A stretch of DNA of 64,000 bases, from assembly GCF_001555965.1 (NCBI RefSeq), contig NZ_LSHX01000033.1, positions 62,001 to 126,000 on the forward strand, in the 5' to 3' direction. Under the pieces are notes generated by a model. That model saw only the letters and a program-made list of their open reading frames with translations, searched no databases and was not told the DNA's origin. The stretch is from Sphingomonas sp. CCH21-G11 (GTDB lineage: Bacteria > Pseudomonadota > Alphaproteobacteria > Sphingomonadales > Sphingomonadaceae). The first letter of the stretch is position 1; each line of letters opens with the position of its first letter. The position numbers and the translations under genes were made by a program. Shown here piece by piece: positions 62,092-64,000 of this stretch.

Positions 62092-62304
62092 TCACGGCAC
62101 CGGATCATGGCCGTGCCCGCCCCAGGGATGGCAGCGCGCGATGCGCCGGGCGGCGAGCCATCCGCCCTTCAGCGCCCCATAGCGACGAAGCGCCTCGATT
62201 GCATAGGCCGAACAGGAGGGTTGATAGCGGCACGACGGCGGCAGGATGACCGATGGCCCCAGCTGCCAGCCACGCACGAGCAGGATCATGATACGCGCGA
62301 TCAC
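62092..62304 (-). CDS. yidD: Membrane protein insertion efficiency factor YidD
   Basis: A 70-residue protein with an amphipathic N-terminus and the family core PSCRYQPSCSAYAIEALRRY, KGGWLAARRIARCHPWGGHG. It assists YidC-dependent insertion. The start overlaps the rnpA stop by 4 bp (62301-62304), as is usual in this cluster. Confidence 0.96.
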   Translation of the reverse strand: MIARIMILLVRGWQLGPSVILPPSCRYQPSCSAYAIEALRRYGALKGGWLAARRIARCHPWGGHGHDPVP

Positions 62305-62765
62305 CGGGCGGTCTTGCGCAGCGCGCGGACCAGCTCGTCGCCCAGCTGGTGAAAATCACGCTCGATTCCGCTGTTTCGCCCGATCAGGACATGGTCGGCA
62401 CCGCGCACGCCATGGTCGGGCAGGATCGCGCGGGCGAGTTCGCGCAGGCGCCGCTTCATCCGATTGCGGATGACGGCGTTACCGACCTTCTTGGATACGG
62501 TATAGCCGACGCGCATGGTCGGGTCGCCGTCATCGCGCGGGCGGACCAGCAGGACGAAGCCGGGGGTCGGCGCGCGGCGTCCGGCGTTCGCCGCCAGAAA
62601 GTCGCCGCGCCGGGTAAGTTGGATCAGGCCGACAGCTTCTTGCGACCGCGCGCGCGGCGCGCCCGGATCACGTTGCGGCCGCCCGGCGTCGCCATCCGGG
62701 CGCGAAAGCCGTGCCGGCGCGCACGCACCAGGTTGCTCGGCTGAAAAGTCCGCTTCATCGCTCAT
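62301..62765 (-). CDS. rnpA: Ribonuclease P protein component (start codon uncertain)
   Basis: The RnpA domain runs from about [15 protein letters not shown] and includes the RNR motif in [20 protein letters not shown]; RnpA binds the RNase P RNA that matures tRNA 5' ends. Normal RnpA length is 110-125, which would place the start near 62627. No ATG, GTG or TTG is in frame there, only CTG 62627 overlapping the rpmH stop. The only in-frame ATG is at 62765, 7 bp before the rpmH start, giving 154 residues with rpmH read in another frame. I give that longest frame; the shorter CTG-started form is equally possible. Confidence 0.85.
   Translation of the reverse strand: MSDEADFSAEQPGACAPARLSRPDGDAGRPQRDPGAPRARSQEAVGLIQLTRRGDFLAANAGRRAPTPGFVLLVRPRDDGDPTMRVGYTVSKKVGNAVIRNRMKRRLRELARAILPDHGVRGADHVLIGRNSGIERDFHQLGDELVRALRKTAR
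62624..62758 (-). CDS. rpmH: Large-subunit ribosomal protein bL34
   Basis: A 44-residue ribosomal protein, full length for bL34: [20 protein letters not shown] at the N-terminus, then [19 protein letters not shown], ending SA. CAGGGA lies 7-8 bp before the ATG at 62758, a good ribosome site. The gene is wholly inside the long reading frame of rnpA. Confidence 0.97.
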   Translation of the reverse strand: MKRTFQPSNLVRARRHGFRARMATPGGRNVIRARRARGRKKLSA

Positions 62766-62778
62766 TCCCTGAAGTTCA

Positions 62779-62808
62779 AAACGCAAAAGGGCCGCCCATG
62801 GGACGGCC
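62779..62808 (-). promoter_or_regulatory. Terminator-like hairpin in the rpmH leader
   Basis: On the minus strand GGCCGTCCCATGGGCGGCC is followed by CTTTTGCGTTTTG. It sits between the rpmH start (62758) and the divergent comM gene, so any rpmH transcript beginning upstream must pass it. It may act as an attenuator of the ribosomal-protein operon. Confidence 0.5.
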
Positions 62809-62958
62809 GTTGATGGGACGCCGCTACTCGAAGCGCCTGCCCATGTCAATTCGCCATCGGCGTTGCGCGATCCCCCCGCATCGGACGCGATCGCCGGCCG
62901 CGCCCCATTCCCCGTCCCGCAAAAGCGGCTATGGTCGCCCGCGCGCAGGGGGAGTTTG

Positions 62959-64000
62959 ATGGTCGCGATCGTTGCCACGGTGGCCTATCTGGGGCTGGAG
63001 GCCCGCGGTGTCGAGGTGCAGGTCCAGCTGGCGCCGGGGGTGCCCGCCTTCGTCGTCGTCGGCCTGCCCGACAAGGCGGTGGCCGAAAGCCGCGAGCGCG
63101 TGCGCGCCGCGATCGCCGCGATCGGCCTGGCGCTGCCGCCAAAGCGGATTACGGTCAACCTGTCGCCCGCCGATCTGCCCAAGGAAGGGTCGCATTACGA
63201 CCTGCCGATCGCGCTCGGATTGCTCGCCGCGATGGGCGTCGTCGACGCCGAAACGCTCAGCGAGTATGTCGCGGTCGGCGAACTGGGGCTCGACGGGCGC
63301 ATCGCCGCCTCGCCGGGCGTGCTGCTCGCCGCGCTCCACGCCTCCGAACAGGAACGCGGCCTGATCTGTCCGGCGGCGCAGGGTTCGGAAGCCGCCTGGG
63401 CGGGGTCGATCCCGGTCGCGGCGGCACCCGACCTCATAAGCCTCATCAACCACCTGAAGGGCGCGCAGCTCCTGTCGCCGCCGCGCCCGGGCCAGGCCGA
63501 CGACATGGCCGCCGGCCCCGATCTCGCGCAGGTCAAGGGTCAGGAAACCGCCCGCCGCGCGCTCGAGATCGCAGCCGCCGGCGGGCACAACCTGTTGATG
63601 GTCGGGCCGCCGGGGGCGGGCAAATCGCTGATGGCGGCGTGCCTGCCCGGCATCCTGCCGCCGCTCGACCCGGCCGAGGCGCTCGAAGTGTCGATGGTCG
63701 CCAGCGTCGCCGGCACCATTTCCGGCGGGCGGCTGACCCGTGCGCGGCCCTATCGCGCGCCGCACCATTCGGCGTCGATGGCCGCACTGGTCGGCGGCGG
63801 GCTGAAGGCGCGGCCGGGTGAGGTCAGCCTGGCGCATCTGGGCGTCCTTTTCCTCGACGAGCTGCCCGAGTTTCAGCGCGCCGTGCTCGATTCGCTGCGC
63901 CAGCCGCTGGAGACCGGCACCGTCACCGTCGCCCGGGCGAACGCCCACGTCACCTTTCCCGCGCGTGTCCAGCTGATCGCGGCGATGAACCCGTGCCGCT
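62959..64000 (+). CDS. comM: YifB/ComM family Mg-chelatase-like ATPase (partial)
   Basis: The first 347 residues of a protein of about 500, running off the right edge. The N-terminal Lon-like domain ([40 protein letters not shown]) is followed by a AAA+ chelatase domain with Walker [21 protein letters not shown] and Walker [15 protein letters not shown]. ComM is a helicase promoting branch migration of incoming DNA in transformation. The ATG at 62959 follows GGGGGAG. It is divergent from the rpmH cluster. Confidence 0.95.
   Translation, partial: MVAIVATVAYLGLEARGVEVQVQLAPGVPAFVVVGLPDKAVAESRERVRAAIAAIGLALPPKRITVNLSPADLPKEGSHYDLPIALGLLAAMGVVDAETLSEYVAVGELGLDGRIAASPGVLLAALHASEQERGLICPAAQGSEAAWAGSIPVAAAPDLISLINHLKGAQLLSPPRPGQADDMAAGPDLAQVKGQETARRALEIAAAGGHNLLMVGPPGAGKSLMAACLPGILPPLDPAEALEVSMVASVAGTISGGRLTRARPYRAPHHSASMAALVGGGLKARPGEVSLAHLGVLFLDELPEFQRAVLDSLRQPLETGTVTVARANAHVTFPARVQLIAAMNPCR

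Overview
The window is chromosomal DNA from an alphaproteobacterium, most likely a sphingomonad (Sphingomonas, Sphingopyxis or a close relative). The reasons are the high-GC core, three large TonB-dependent receptors, dispersed 'CCCCGGC...GCCGGGG' palindromes, and alphaproteobacterial gene orders such as secB opposite a Tim44-like gene, mltA and smr, and rpmH-rnpA-yidD-yidC-ysxC. Species cannot be assigned from sequence reading alone.

Bases 1 to about 20,127 look like one end of an integrated catabolic island. A P4-type tyrosine integrase (18612-19937) lies beside the 3' end of a CAU-anticodon tRNA, and base composition is visibly more AT-rich than in the rest. The island carries a CaiB/BaiF CoA-transferase (partial) divergent from a LysR regulator, two TonB-dependent receptors, and a co-directional set: aldehyde dehydrogenase, GMC alcohol dehydrogenase, acyl-CoA ligase, crotonase, SCPx-type thiolase, acyl-CoA dehydrogenase and SDR. 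Together these could import an alcohol-bearing substrate, oxidise it to an acid, activate it with CoA and degrade it by beta-oxidation. The receptor/ALDH/GMC/ligase order recalls the peg (polyethylene glycol) operon of Sphingopyxis; the substrate here is unknown. A 42-bp element occurs four times, always at control points of this cluster, and is probably its shared regulatory site. An intact IS66-family element with a perfect 8-bp target duplication sits between one copy and the first receptor gene.

Bases 20,128-35,400 are mixed core: tRNA-Met, a 2H phosphoesterase, kup, an Lrp regulator divergent from ald, a lipoprotein GH13 alpha-amylase, a TPR membrane protein, a Leu/Val-type dehydrogenase, tRNA-His, a GspE-like ATPase with degraded catalytic motifs opposite a prolyl-4-hydroxylase-like oxygenase, a TonB receptor paired with a repeat-rich lipoprotein, and tRNA-Val.

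Bases 35,400-64,000 are housekeeping: hupB, lon, an M1 aminopeptidase, an M17 leucyl aminopeptidase, rimO, a serS-surE-K+ channel-DUF486 operon, a host-attachment-type protein, a Ser/Gly-rich cell-surface protein with a PEP-CTERM-like tail, secB-murJ-trpS, a Tim44-like gene with mltA and smr, a GGDEF/EAL protein, dapE, GST, a SOUL protein, a gamma-glutamylcyclotransferase-like protein, ysxC, yidC, yidD, rnpA, rpmH and the start of comM. The rnpA and rpmH reading frames overlap unusually: no standard rnpA start codon exists after rpmH.
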